Counted from the stretch's first letter, positions 16,406 to 25,331 are shown. The stretch is DNA of 48,997 nt from Clostridia bacterium (GCA_017450965.1 JAFSSQ010000016.1:1-48997), one strand, 5' to 3'. The notes: a model not told the origin generated them from the sequence alone. A program made the numbers and translations.

Positions 16406-17527
16406 ATGGTCACTGTAAGAGAAGCTGTAAGCAAGGCGGATTTGCGCCGTTTTGTGGATTTTCCCAACAAAATGTACCGCGATATCCCGCAGTATATCCC
16501 CGGTTTTTATTCCGACGATCTGCAGGATTGGGACAGAAAGAAAAACCCGGCGGCGGAGTATTGCGACTGGAAGTGTTTTCTCGCCTATCGGGACGGTGAG
16601 ATCGTCGGCAGGATCGCGGGCATCTGCAGCCACCGGGCGAATGAAAAATGGAAGACGAACCGGATGCGGTTTTCCAACGTGGATTTTATCGACGACGAGG
16701 AGGTCTCCGCGGCCCTCTTCGCCACGGTCGAGAACTACGCGCGCGAAATGCACTGCGACGAGGTCCACGGTCCCCTCGGTTTTTCCGATATGGACCGGGA
16801 GGGGATGCTCGTCGAGGGGTTTGACCGCAAGAGTATGTTCATCACCTACTATAACCACCCGTATTATCCGCAGCATCTGGAGCGCCTCGGCTACCGCAAG
16901 GACGCGGACTGGATCGAATATCTGCTCAAGGTCCCGGACGACGAGGGGATCGCCAGGATCCGGCGGCTCGCGGAGCTGGTCAAGCGTCGCTACAAGCTGC
17001 GCGAGGTCGACCTGAAACACAAAAGCGAGTATCCGCGCTATATCGAAAAGGTGTTCCGACTTGTCAATATCGCCTACGCCGATCTCTACGGGACCGTGGA
17101 ACTGACCGAGCGGCAGATCAAGCGCTACGCGGGGAAGTTTGCGCCGCTGGTCAATCCGAAGCTGATGAGCATCGTGGAGGACGAGCAGGGGGAGGTGATC
17201 GCCTTCGGGATCACCGCGCCCTCCGTGGCGGACGCCCTGAAAAAGTCAAACGGACGGCTTTTCCCGTTCGGGTTTCTGCGCGTGCTGCGCGCCTTCCGCG
17301 TCAACGATACGATCGACCTCTTTCTCGTGGCGGTCCATCCCGACTATCAGGGGCGCGGCGTAAACGCGATCCTGATCTCTCACGTCTGGGACGGGTGCCG
17401 CGACGTGGGGATCGTGCAGGCGGAAAGCGGCCCGCAGCTCGAGAAAAACTCTAAGATCCTCGCCCAGTGGAGCGGATTTGAAAAAGAGCAGCACAAGCGC
17501 CGCCGCTGCTATCTCAAAACGCTTTGA
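16406..17527 (+). CDS. YghO-like GNAT-fold acetyltransferase family protein
   Basis: A 373-residue soluble protein of a large but poorly understood GNAT-related family (E. coli YghO-like). Recognisable family stretches are FPNKMYRDIPQYIPGF near the N-terminus, HGPLGFSDMDREGMLVEGF (about 115-135), YYNHPYYPQHLERLGY, and a C-terminal acetyl-CoA-binding-like segment LFLVAVHPDYQGRGVNAIL (about 305-323) with the Q-x-x-G-x-N/G pattern. The ATG at 16406 has AAAGGA 9 bases upstream. It is monocistronic between its own promoter and the gdhA promoter. The substrate is unknown. Confidence 0.75.
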   Translation: MVTVREAVSKADLRRFVDFPNKMYRDIPQYIPGFYSDDLQDWDRKKNPAAEYCDWKCFLAYRDGEIVGRIAGICSHRANEKWKTNRMRFSNVDFIDDEEVSAALFATVENYAREMHCDEVHGPLGFSDMDREGMLVEGFDRKSMFITYYNHPYYPQHLERLGYRKDADWIEYLLKVPDDEGIARIRRLAELVKRRYKLREVDLKHKSEYPRYIEKVFRLVNIAYADLYGTVELTERQIKRYAGKFAPLVNPKLMSIVEDEQGEVIAFGITAPSVADALKKSNGRLFPFGFLRVLRAFRVNDTIDLFLVAVHPDYQGRGVNAILISHVWDGCRDVGIVQAESGPQLEKNSKILAQWSGFEKEQHKRRRCYLKTL

Positions 17528-17630
17528 GGGCGCCGGTCCGGACGGCGCGCCGCCCGGCGAGGCGATCGCGCTCTCGCTTCCGTTTGTGCAGGATTTTCGA
17601 TCCAAAAATGCAAAAATCTCGCCGCTGTAC

Positions 17631-17659
17631 TTGACAAGCGGAAAAAAAGAGAATATACT
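17631..17659 (+). promoter_or_regulatory. Promoter of gdhA
   Basis: Consensus TTGACA (17631-17636), 17 bp, TATACT (17654-17659), 43 bp before the gdhA ATG. The A-rich spacer and near-perfect boxes predict strong expression. Confidence 0.85.
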
Positions 17660-17672
17660 GAAACGGTAATAA

Positions 17673-19037
<1,365 letters not shown>

Positions 19038-19059
19038 AAAATCCAAAAAACGGAAAAGC

Positions 19060-19097
19060 CCGGGAAACAGGGAAAACCTGTTTCCCGGACTTTTTTT
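19060..19097 (+). terminator. Terminator of gdhA
   Basis: A 12-bp perfect stem CCGGGAAACAGG / CCTGTTTCCCGG with a GAAAA loop, then AC and seven T. Confidence 0.92.
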
Positions 19098-19139
19098 GCC
19101 GCCCGGCTTAACCGCGCGGCGATTTTCCGGATTTTTATC

Positions 19140-19168
19140 TTGAAATCCCGGAAAAAAGCGGATATAAT
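19140..19168 (+). promoter_or_regulatory. Promoter of the beta-helix/esterase gene
   Basis: TTGAAA (19140-19145), 17 bp, perfect TATAAT (19163-19168), 34 bp before the ATG. Confidence 0.82.
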
Positions 19169-19202
19169 AGAACCGACATCCCGAAAAGGAGAAGATACCA
19201 AA

Positions 19203-21287
19203 ATGAAAAAAACGATTTCCCGTTCTCTTGCGTTTTTCCTCTCGCTCTGTCTGGCACTTCCGCTCGTCGGATCGGTTCTGCCGCCTGCCTCGGCGGCGGG
19301 GAAGGTGGTCTATCTGAAAAAAGACGGAGCGGGCGCAAAGGATGGTTCCTCTCCCGAAAACGCGTTTTCCACGCTTACAGACGCTTACGCCGCGCTCGGC
19401 AGCGAGGGTGGAACGATCGTGATCTGCGGGGAGTTTACGATCAACGGACACTTTACCGAACCGGTCCACGAGGGCGTCGTGACCGTGACGCAGAACTACA
19501 ACGATATCGATTACCGATCCGTCGGGACCGTCAACAACGCCAGCGAGGGCAAACGCTGGATCCTCAACGGGCCGACCGTCTTTACCGATATTGTCTTTGT
19601 GTCGACCGCTCCCGCGAGCGTCAAGTACAACGGTATTCTGTTTATCGCCCAGAACAATCCGATCACCTTTGCGGAGGGAGTCGTCTGCGAGGGGTTTGCC
19701 AATACGCAGATCGCCACGGCGGTTTCGATCCTCGGCGGCCGTCAGAATGGCGTCACGCCCGCCGCGAACCGCGGCAACGATTCGCATATCACCGTCAAAT
19801 CCGGCACGGTGGTCATCGCCGGGCTTGACCGTCAGTTTGAGCGCACCCATGACGGCGTCGCCCATATCGAGATCGACGGCGGGACGGTCGCGATCCTCTA
19901 CGGAGGCAGCGTCAACAACGGAACGGGAGGGGGACTCGACTTGACGATCAACGGCGGCACCTTTACCGGTAAAATCGAGTGCGCGGACCGCCTGTCCGGC
20001 GACGTCTCCGTTACGGTCAACGGAGGGAATTTTGACTCCTGCCCGTCGATCATCGGCGGCGCAAAGGGCGTTCTCACGGTCAGCGGGAGCGTGGAGAGCA
20101 AGGTGACGGCGATCGCAACGGGATTCGGAGAGGTACGCACCTCCGCCGGCGTGCAGCACAACCTGGTCGCGGAAGAGGTGTTTGCTTCCGGCGTGTTTAC
20201 CGATTCGCACGGCACAAAGATCCCCTACCGCTATTACTTCCCGGAAGGGTACGATAAAAACGCGGATACCGTCTATCCCGTTTTCTTCTATTTCCACGGC
20301 AACGGTTCCCGCGGCAGCGACAACAAAAAGCAGCTCTCGGCCTCCACGCACACGATCGTGACAAAGGTCCTCAACTACGCCGAGGACGCGATCATCGTGG
20401 CGCCCCAGTGCCCGGCGTCGCCCGAAGAGTGGACCGACCACAATTGCTATCCCGGTCACGGGAACTACGATCCGGAGTCTACTCCGCTTATGACTTACAT
20501 GACGGCGGCGCTGGAGCTGTATAACTCCTTCCTGACAAACGAAAAGATCGATCCGACCCGTATCTACATCGCCGGCGGGTCGAACGGCGCGGGCGCCTGC
20601 TGGAACGCGATCGCGCATTCGCCGAAGACGGTCGCCGCCGCCGTCATCCTGGCGGGGACCGGGCAGACGGGCGGCGCGGAAAAGATCGCGGAATACTATC
20701 TCAATACCCCGATCTGGACCTTCCACGGCGACGCGGATACGACCCTCTCGGTGGCGGGTACGCGCGGGATCGTCAACGCCGTGAAGGCGCTCGGCGGAAC
20801 GAAGATGATCTATACCGAGATGCCGGGTTACAGCCACAATATCTGGACGGACGCAGCGAATACCGAGGGATTGATCGATTGGATGTTCTCGCAGCGGCGC
20901 ACCGATTCCGTCGGCGTTTTCCGCCTCGGGGACGAAGCCGACAAGACGCACGCGGATCTTCTCTCCCTCCGCGCCGGCGGCACGGAGACGGAGCCTCCGG
21001 CAGAGGAAACACTCTCTCCGGAGACGAACGCTCCTGCGGAAACGCAGAAGGCAGGTGGCGCGACAACGACCCCCGTTGCGACGGAATCCCAGTCGGACGT
21101 CGCAACGGAATCACAGTCGGACGCCGCAATGGAATCGATGTCAGACGCCGCAACGGATTCCGCAAAAACCGATCCGACTCCCGATCCGAAAAAGGGAACG
21201 CCCCGGTACCTTTGGGCGATCCTCGGGGGAGTAGTCGCGGCAGGCGCCGCTGCCGCCGTTTTCCTGCTGAATAAAAAGCGGAAGTAA
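19203..21287 (+). CDS. Membrane-anchored surface protein: beta-helix-like domain + esterase domain
   Basis: A 694-residue protein: Sec signal peptide (to about 31); a parallel beta-helix-like region of repeated short strands (about 35-325; SSPENAFSTLTDAY, ITVKSGTVVIAG, LTINGGTFTGK, VTVNGGNFDSC); and an alpha/beta-hydrolase of the PHB-depolymerase/feruloyl-esterase type (about 335-565). A Thr/Ser/Glu linker with 8-residue repeats follows, then a C-terminal membrane helix ending NKKRK. The catalytic triad is visible as Ser460 (GGSNGA), Asp512 (HGDADT) and His545 (GYSHN). It would release ester-linked groups from glycans at the cell surface, with the beta-helix giving binding or lyase-like function. 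The esterase part resembles the protein at 42958-43692. The ATG at 19203 follows AAGGAG. Confidence 0.82.
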   Translation: MKKTISRSLAFFLSLCLALPLVGSVLPPASAAGKVVYLKKDGAGAKDGSSPENAFSTLTDAYAALGSEGGTIVICGEFTINGHFTEPVHEGVVTVTQNYNDIDYRSVGTVNNASEGKRWILNGPTVFTDIVFVSTAPASVKYNGILFIAQNNPITFAEGVVCEGFANTQIATAVSILGGRQNGVTPAANRGNDSHITVKSGTVVIAGLDRQFERTHDGVAHIEIDGGTVAILYGGSVNNGTGGGLDLTINGGTFTGKIECADRLSGDVSVTVNGGNFDSCPSIIGGAKGVLTVSGSVESKVTAIATGFGEVRTSAGVQHNLVAEEVFASGVFTDSHGTKIPYRYYFPEGYDKNADTVYPVFFYFHGNGSRGSDNKKQLSASTHTIVTKVLNYAEDAIIVAPQCPASPEEWTDHNCYPGHGNYDPESTPLMTYMTAALELYNSFLTNEKIDPTRIYIAGGSNGAGACWNAIAHSPKTVAAAVILAGTGQTGGAEKIAEYYLNTPIWTFHGDADTTLSVAGTRGIVNAVKALGGTKMIYTEMPGYSHNIWTDAANTEGLIDWMFSQRRTDSVGVFRLGDEADKTHADLLSLRAGGTETEPPAEETLSPETNAPAETQKAGGATTTPVATESQSDVATESQSDAAMESMSDAATDSAKTDPTPDPKKGTPRYLWAILGGVVAAGAAAAVFLLNKKRK
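21075..21161 (+). repeat. 24-bp tandem repeat coding a Ser/Asp-rich linker
   Basis: Three and a half copies of an 8-codon unit reading [VA]-A-[TM]-E-S-[QM]-S-D, at 21075, 21099, 21123 and 21147. The unit lies in the linker before the C-terminal membrane helix; copy number could vary between strains. Confidence 0.75.
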
Positions 21288-21302
21288 ACTCAAATAAAAA
21301 CG

Positions 21303-21344
21303 CCCGGGCGCACGGAAAACCGTGCGCCCGGGTCTTTTTCTTTT
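21303..21344. terminator. Bidirectional terminator between the esterase gene and the lysine importer operon
   Basis: A 13-bp perfect stem CCCGGGCGCACGG / complement with an AAAA loop, flanked by T-rich sequence on the plus side and AAATAAAAA on the other, so it serves both convergent transcripts. Confidence 0.9.
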
Positions 21345-22088
21345 TCAGTTTGCGAAGAACCGCTGCAGAAACGCGGCCGTTTTGGGATTGTTCGGCTTTT
21401 TGAAGATCACGGACGGAACGTCGTCCTCGCAGATGACGCCGCCCTCCATGTAGACCACGCGGGAGGACACGTCGCGGGCAAACGCCATTTCGTGCGTGAC
21501 GACGATCATCGTCAGCCCCTCGGACGCCAGCTGCCGCATAACGGTCAGCACCTCGCCGACCATCTGCGGGTCAAGGGCGCTCGTCGGCTCGTCAAAGAGC
21601 AGCATTTCGGGAGACATCGCAAGGGAACGGGCGATCGCGACCCGCTGCTTCTGCCCGCCGGAAAGCTGGGCGGGTTTGGCGTTGATGAACTGTTCCATCC
21701 CCACCTTCCGCAGATAGGTCATGGCCGTTTCTTTCGCTTCCTCTTTGCTGCGCTTGAGGACCTTGATCTGCCCGACGGTGCAGTTTTCCAGCGCCGTCAT
21801 ATTGTTGAACAGGTTGAACTGCTGGAAGACCATCCCAACGCTTGCGCGGTATTTTTGGAGATCGTTTTCCTTTGAGGTAATATCTACCCCGTGATAGAGG
21901 ATCTCGCCCGCGGTCGGGTTTTCCAGCAGGTTGATGCAGCGGAGCATCGTACTCTTTCCGGAGCCGGAGGCGCCGATCACGCTGACGACCTCCCCCTTCG
22001 ATACGGAAAGGTTGATATCGTCCAGAACGAGGTGATCGCCGAACTGTTTTTTCAGATGCGTGATTTGAATGATCGGTTCAGTCGACAT
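21345..22088 (-). CDS. Amino-acid (lysine) ABC importer ATPase, GlnQ type
   Basis: A 247-residue polar-amino-acid ATPase: Walker A GASGSGKST (about 38-46), Q-loop FQQFNLF, signature LSGGQKQRVAIARSL, Walker B MLLFDEPTSALD and switch His in VVTHEM. It powers import through the permease encoded just upstream, whose gene overlaps it by 11 bases. GGAGGAG precedes the ATG at 22088. Membership of a riboswitch-controlled operon (lysine aptamer at 24023-24176) makes lysine the likely substrate; the ATPase sequence alone does not specify it. Confidence 0.94.
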   Translation of the reverse strand: MSTEPIIQITHLKKQFGDHLVLDDINLSVSKGEVVSVIGASGSGKSTMLRCINLLENPTAGEILYHGVDITSKENDLQKYRASVGMVFQQFNLFNNMTALENCTVGQIKVLKRSKEEAKETAMTYLRKVGMEQFINAKPAQLSGGQKQRVAIARSLAMSPEMLLFDEPTSALDPQMVGEVLTVMRQLASEGLTMIVVTHEMAFARDVSSRVVYMEGGVICEDDVPSVIFKKPNNPKTAAFLQRFFAN

Positions 22089-23001
22089 AGCCCGGCTCCT
22101 CCTTTTTCACCTTGATCTCCGCCTCCGGGTCGCTCTGCGAGCCGAAGATGGTATAGCTCTCCTTGCCGGCGAGCTTCTTTTCCGCCAGGCGGAGCAGCCG
22201 CGTTACGGTAAAGGTGAGGATAAAGTAGATGACGCAGACGATCAGATAGGTTTCAAACGTTTTGAAGGTTTCCCGTTTGATGATACCGGCAAAGTAGTAG
22301 AGCTCGGTTACGCCGATCACGTTCAGCACAGAGGTATCCTTGATATTGATCACAAACTCGTTGCTGACGGAGGGGAGGATGTTGCGCATCACCTGGGGGA
22401 TGATAACGGAGAGCATCGTCTGGCCGTGGCTCATCCCGATCGAGGCCGCGCCCTCAAACTGCCCCTTGTCGATCGAGATGATCCCGCCGCGCACGATCTC
22501 CGCCATGTAAGCGCCGGTATTGATCGACACGATAAAGATCCCGGAGGGGATCAAGGGGAGGGTGCTGCCGCCCGTGGCGAAGGCGTAGCCCCAGTAAATG
22601 ACCATCGCCTGCACCATCATCGGCGTCCCGCGGAAGATCTCAACGTAGACGGAGATGATCTTGTTGAGGAGCTTATGGAAAAAGCAGAGGACGGCGTTTT
22701 TGGAATAGGGAGCGGTACGGATGATCCCGGTCAGCATCCCGATAAGGAGCCCCGCCACGGTGCCGACAAGAGAGATCAGCATCGTCTGTCCGACGCCGCG
22801 GAGGAGCAGCGGATATTTTTCCGTTAAGATTTTCCAGACGTTCTCAAAAAACCCCGGCTCGCTTTTTGCCGCTTCCGCGGGGGCGGCGGCTCCGTCAGCC
22901 GCGGCGGCTGTGAGAACGGGAAGCGCGGAGAGGAGCAGCGCCGCGCAGAAGAGAAAGACGAAAAACCGGAAATAGCGTTTCGATTGATGATACATAATCA
23001 T
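22078..23001 (-). CDS. Amino-acid (lysine) ABC importer permease
   Basis: A 307-residue permease of the HisM/GlnP family. The core is about 70-295: QTMLISLVGTVAGLLIGML, FRGTPMMVQAMVIYW, and the coupling loop GAASIGMSHGQTMLSVIIPQVMR. An extra N-terminal hydrophobic segment (8-35) plus an Ala-rich stretch looks like a signal peptide or additional helix and makes it longer than the usual 220-residue form. The ATG at 23001 has only a weak GGA site; a second in-frame ATG follows two codons later. It lies downstream of the binding-protein gene, past a GC-rich hairpin. Confidence 0.9.
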   Translation of the reverse strand: MIMYHQSKRYFRFFVFLFCAALLLSALPVLTAAAADGAAAPAEAAKSEPGFFENVWKILTEKYPLLLRGVGQTMLISLVGTVAGLLIGMLTGIIRTAPYSKNAVLCFFHKLLNKIISVYVEIFRGTPMMVQAMVIYWGYAFATGGSTLPLIPSGIFIVSINTGAYMAEIVRGGIISIDKGQFEGAASIGMSHGQTMLSVIIPQVMRNILPSVSNEFVINIKDTSVLNVIGVTELYYFAGIIKRETFKTFETYLIVCVIYFILTFTVTRLLRLAEKKLAGKESYTIFGSQSDPEAEIKVKKEEPGYVD

Positions 23002-23023
23002 AATTCCGTTCGGAAAAGGATGG

Positions 23024-23049
23024 GTCCGGCGCGCTTTGGCGCGCCGGAC
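23024..23049 (-). terminator. GC-rich hairpin after the binding-protein gene
   Basis: An 11-bp stem GTCCGGCGCGC / GCGCGCCGGAC with a 4-nt loop, between binding protein and permease. A weak T-run makes partial termination or mRNA protection likely. Confidence 0.6.
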
Positions 23050-23064
23050 GGCGTTTTTTCTCTC

Positions 23065-23946
23065 TTATTTTTTGTAGATCACAACGAGATTGGAGGAGTA
23101 GTACACGTTGCTGAAATCAACCTCCTGGGCGCGCTCCTCCGTCGGGCTCATACCGGCGACGATGGCGTCGACCGTTCCGGCCTGGAGAGCGGGCAGCAGA
23201 GAATCCCATTCGATCGCATAGACCTCCAGCGCCATGCCGAGCTTGTTGGCGATGTACTTGGCGATCTGGATATCATAGCCGTTCGCGTAAAGACCGGTCT
23301 TGCCTTCGCCGGAGATCGGCACGGCGCCGAAGGATCCGCCGGAGACGGTGTCGGTCCAGTTGAAGGGCTCGTAGGCGCATTCCATCGCGACCTTCAGCGT
23401 TCCGTTGGTCGCGGCGGGCGTTTCGGAGCTGAGCGAGAGGGAAGTAAGCGTCTGGCCTGCGCTCAGTTTGACCATCTCTTCCATCAGGGCGGCGCGCGTG
23501 TCGGCGCTGATCTCCGCGAGGACGGCGTCGATCTTCGCTTTGAGATCGGAGCCCTTCTTCACGGCGACGGCGATGCCGACCTCGGCGTCCGTCGCACTAA
23601 AGCCGGTGTCATTGTTTTTGAAGTGCAGGTAGTCGAGCGAGCTGTCTTCAAGGCAGACGGCAAGAGCGGTCGGCTCCTCGGCGACGTAACCGGCGATCGC
23701 GCCGCTCTTGAGGGCGACGAGCAGATCGGAAAACTCCGGATAGGTCGACGAAACGACGCCGTCGATCTGTTCCAGTGCTTTCGCGTGGAAGGTGCCGGCC
23801 TGCGCGGCGATCTTGAGGCCGCTGAGATCCGCGATCTTTTCGGCGTTTGCGACCTTGCCGGAGGTGCTGCTTTGCTGGCAGGAGCAGAGTCCGAACATGG
23901 AGAAAACAAGAAGAAGAGCGAGACAGGAGAGAACGATTCTTTTCAT
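23065..23946 (-). CDS. Lysine-binding lipoprotein with circularly permuted SBP_bac_3 fold
   Basis: A 293-residue lipoprotein (lipid Cys23, GLCSC). The two halves of a family-3 amino-acid binding protein occur in reverse order. Residues 35-163 match what is normally the second half (KIADLSGLKIAAQAGT, VALKSGAIAGYVAEEPTA, AVKKGSDLKAKIDAVL and the C-terminal helix). After a Ser/Thr/Ala linker (164-182), residues 183-293 match the normal N-terminal half (LKVAMECAYEPFNW, GYDIQIAKYIANKLG, IEWDSLLPALQAG, AGMSPTEERAQEVDFSN). All pieces of one complete fold are present once. The ligand-binding Arg of the SPTEER motif is kept. It delivers the ligand, probably lysine, to the membrane permease. AAAGGAAACC precedes the ATG. 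Confidence 0.88.
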   Translation of the reverse strand: MKRIVLSCLALLLVFSMFGLCSCQQSSTSGKVANAEKIADLSGLKIAAQAGTFHAKALEQIDGVVSSTYPEFSDLLVALKSGAIAGYVAEEPTALAVCLEDSSLDYLHFKNNDTGFSATDAEVGIAVAVKKGSDLKAKIDAVLAEISADTRAALMEEMVKLSAGQTLTSLSLSSETPAATNGTLKVAMECAYEPFNWTDTVSGGSFGAVPISGEGKTGLYANGYDIQIAKYIANKLGMALEVYAIEWDSLLPALQAGTVDAIVAGMSPTEERAQEVDFSNVYYSSNLVVIYKK

Positions 23947-23966
23947 GGTTTTGGTTTCCTTTCCCC

Positions 23967-24176
23967 AAAAAATAATTTAACCGTAAACGTGAAGTACACA
24001 TTTACGGCGATTTCCTTCGTAAACGATGGCCCTCCACATAAAGTGACAGTCTGCAAGATATTCTCCTGCAGCCCAGCAAAACGGAATGGCGTCCGTTCCA
24101 CTTCGGCAAATCTCCCTTTCACCCGTGCCTGCCGGCATGATCCGGGGTACTGATGAGACCCGCGCCTCCATCACGT
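23967..24176 (-). promoter_or_regulatory. Lysine riboswitch (L-box) with terminator-type expression platform
   Basis: Read on the minus strand, the leader carries the L-box core in order: GATGGAGGCGCG (P1 and first conserved block, near 24172-24161), CATCAGTA, GGGTGAAAGGGAG, TTGCCGAAG, TTTTGCTGGGCTGCAGG, CTGTCA, and TGGAGGGCCATC closing P1 (to 24025). P1 is GATGG/CCATC. It is followed by a terminator (CCGTAAATGTG pairing with CACGTTTACGG, one mismatch, 24007-23981) and TTTTTT at 23972-23967. CGTTTACG, next to the 3' arm of P1, can pair with the terminator's CGTAAATG as an antiterminator. Bound lysine should therefore switch the importer operon off. The 23947-24331 gap holds this element, its promoter and the tRNA promoter. 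Confidence 0.95.
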
Positions 24177-24181
24177 ATTCG

Positions 24182-24220
24182 ATTATAGAGTCATTATACA
24201 GGAAAAACGGGGAAATGCAA
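24182..24220 (-). promoter_or_regulatory. Promoter of the lysine importer operon
   Basis: TTGCAT (24220-24215), 16 bp, TATAAT (24198-24193), with a second TATAAT at 24187-24182. Initiation would fall within a few bases of the riboswitch P1 stem. Confidence 0.7.
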
Positions 24221-24286
24221 GACTTTGCTTCAAAAGTTAACAATTTGTTCATAATATCGAAAATTTGAATTTTTTTCAAAAAACCC

Positions 24287-24315
24287 TTGAAAAAGCGAAG
24301 ACGGTGTGATATACT
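24287..24315 (+). promoter_or_regulatory. Promoter of tRNA-Val
   Basis: TTGAAA (24287-24292), 17 bp, TATACT (24310-24315), 16 bp before the mature tRNA 5' end. Confidence 0.8.
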
Positions 24316-24331
24316 AACAGAGCATTCACGT

Positions 24332-24408
24332 GGAGGCATAGCTCAGTTGGTTAGAGTACTTGCTTGACATGCAAGGGGTCACAGGTCCGAGTCCTGTTGT
24401 CTCCACCA
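24332..24408 (+). tRNA. tRNA-Val (anticodon GAC)
   Basis: A complete 77-nt cloverleaf: acceptor GGAGGCA / TGTCTCC, D-arm with AGCTCAGTTGGTTAGAG, anticodon stem CTTGC/GCAAG around TTGACAT (anticodon GAC), T-arm with GGTCCGAGTCC (GGTCCGA in place of the usual GGTTCGA), and an encoded CCA at 24406-24408. Confidence 0.96.
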
Positions 24409-24493
24409 AAAATCCTGCGCTTCGGCGCGGGATTTTTCCTTATTCACTCTTCACTCTTCACTATTCCCTTATCCTTCCCCTCGCAGGATTTTT
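24408..24493. repeat. 86-bp segment bounded by 12-bp inverted repeats
   Basis: AAAAATCCTGCG at 24408-24419 recurs exactly inverted as CGCAGGATTTTT at 24482-24493. Between them lie the tRNA terminator and a pyrimidine-rich stretch with three near-identical 7-bp units (TTCACTC, TTCACTC, TTCACTA) around 24446-24466. This resembles a small decayed non-autonomous element inserted at the tRNA 3' end; no coding capacity. Confidence 0.45.
24409..24437 (+). terminator. Terminator of tRNA-Val
   Basis: AAAATCC and GCGC pair with GCGC and GGATTTTT around a TTCG tetraloop, directly behind the CCA end. Confidence 0.85.
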
Positions 24494-24527
24494 GGAAGTA
24501 AGAAGGGAAGTTCTGAAAGCAAAAACG

Positions 24528-24560
24528 AAAGGCGCCCCCGGTCACGGAGGGGGCGCCTTT
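24528..24560 (-). terminator. Terminator of the small membrane protein gene
   Basis: A 12-bp perfect stem AAAGGCGCCCCC / GGGGGCGCCTTT, followed on the minus strand by CGTTTTTGC. Confidence 0.85.
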
Positions 24561-24599
24561 TGCATATCCTGTACCGTGCGGGCGGGATCCCGCGGCGGA

Positions 24600-24971
24600 T
24601 CAGCAGAACAGGTACGCGATGAGCAGGGATGCCGCAAGGTATACCAGCCCGAAGAAAAGCGGGTAATTGAAGGACTCGCCGCGCTGTTCTTCCCGATCCT
24701 TGCGGTACTCCTCAAAGGGCTTTGCGTTCTTGTCGACGCCCCGCCGGAAGACGTAGCGGGTGATGTCAAAATCGCCGTGGCGCGCAAACGTGAGGACGAC
24801 CCCTATGGCGATCAGCACAAGACTGACGATCAGCAAAACGTCCGAAAAGACCGTCAGTTTGTTTGTTGGGGCCAGTATGGCCTTGACTGTCGGATATGCC
24901 AGCGTGACCAGCACGGCGGCCGGCAAGAGGCGCAGTTTGATATTTTTGAAGCTTCCGAATATTTTTTTCAT
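24600..24971 (-). CDS. Small membrane protein with three hydrophobic helices, DUF3899-like
   Basis: A 123-residue protein with predicted membrane helices at about 14-34, 40-62 and 102-122. A charged cytoplasmic loop lies between the second and third (HGDFDITRYVFRRGVDKN ... EEYRKDREEQRGES). The FD-x-x-x-Y-x-x-R-R pattern and layout recall DUF3899 proteins of Bacillota; this match is from memory and weak. AGGAAAG precedes the ATG at 24971. It is single-gene with its own terminator, between tRNA-Val and the opp operon. Function unknown. Confidence 0.65.
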   Translation of the reverse strand: MKKIFGSFKNIKLRLLPAAVLVTLAYPTVKAILAPTNKLTVFSDVLLIVSLVLIAIGVVLTFARHGDFDITRYVFRRGVDKNAKPFEEYRKDREEQRGESFNYPLFFGLVYLAASLLIAYLFC

Positions 24972-25205
24972 AATCGCCGACTTTCCTGTTAGCGGGACCC
25001 GCCCGTGGTGTTCCCATCCTTATAATATATAGAAGACCCAAACGGCGCCGTCGCCGCGGCGGGAGCTTTTCGCGCGAGTTTCCGAAGAGCCGTTTTTCTA
25101 TATAAAATGATAATCGCCGGACGGGCGTTTGTCAACCTTCCGTTTGCAGATTTTCTTTTTTTCGGGGCGTCTGAGCTTTTTGTGAGGTTTTTTTCGCATA
25201 ATCTC

Positions 25206-25234
25206 TTGACAAGACTTGCATTTTGGTTTATACT
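25206..25234 (+). promoter_or_regulatory. Promoter of the opp operon
   Basis: Consensus TTGACA (25206-25211), 17 bp, TATACT (25229-25234), giving a leader of about 90 nt. The 24972-25331 gap also holds an imperfect inverted repeat at about 25026-25103 (TATATAG ... AAACGGC / GCCGTTT ... CTATATA); no gene was seen there. Confidence 0.88.
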
Positions 25235-25238
25235 GAAT

Positions 25239-25252
25239 TACGTTTCAACGTA
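25239..25252. promoter_or_regulatory. Palindromic operator-like site at the opp transcription start
   Basis: TACGTT-TC-AACGTA, a perfect 6+2+6 inverted repeat starting 4 bp after the -10 box. A repressor bound here would block initiation. The protein is not known. Confidence 0.45.
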
Positions 25253-25331
25253 TTTTATCTCAGAATGCTTTGATGCGCCGAATAATGAGATTCTGTATGT
25301 TGAGAAAAAAATTAAAAAAAGGAGAAAAACC

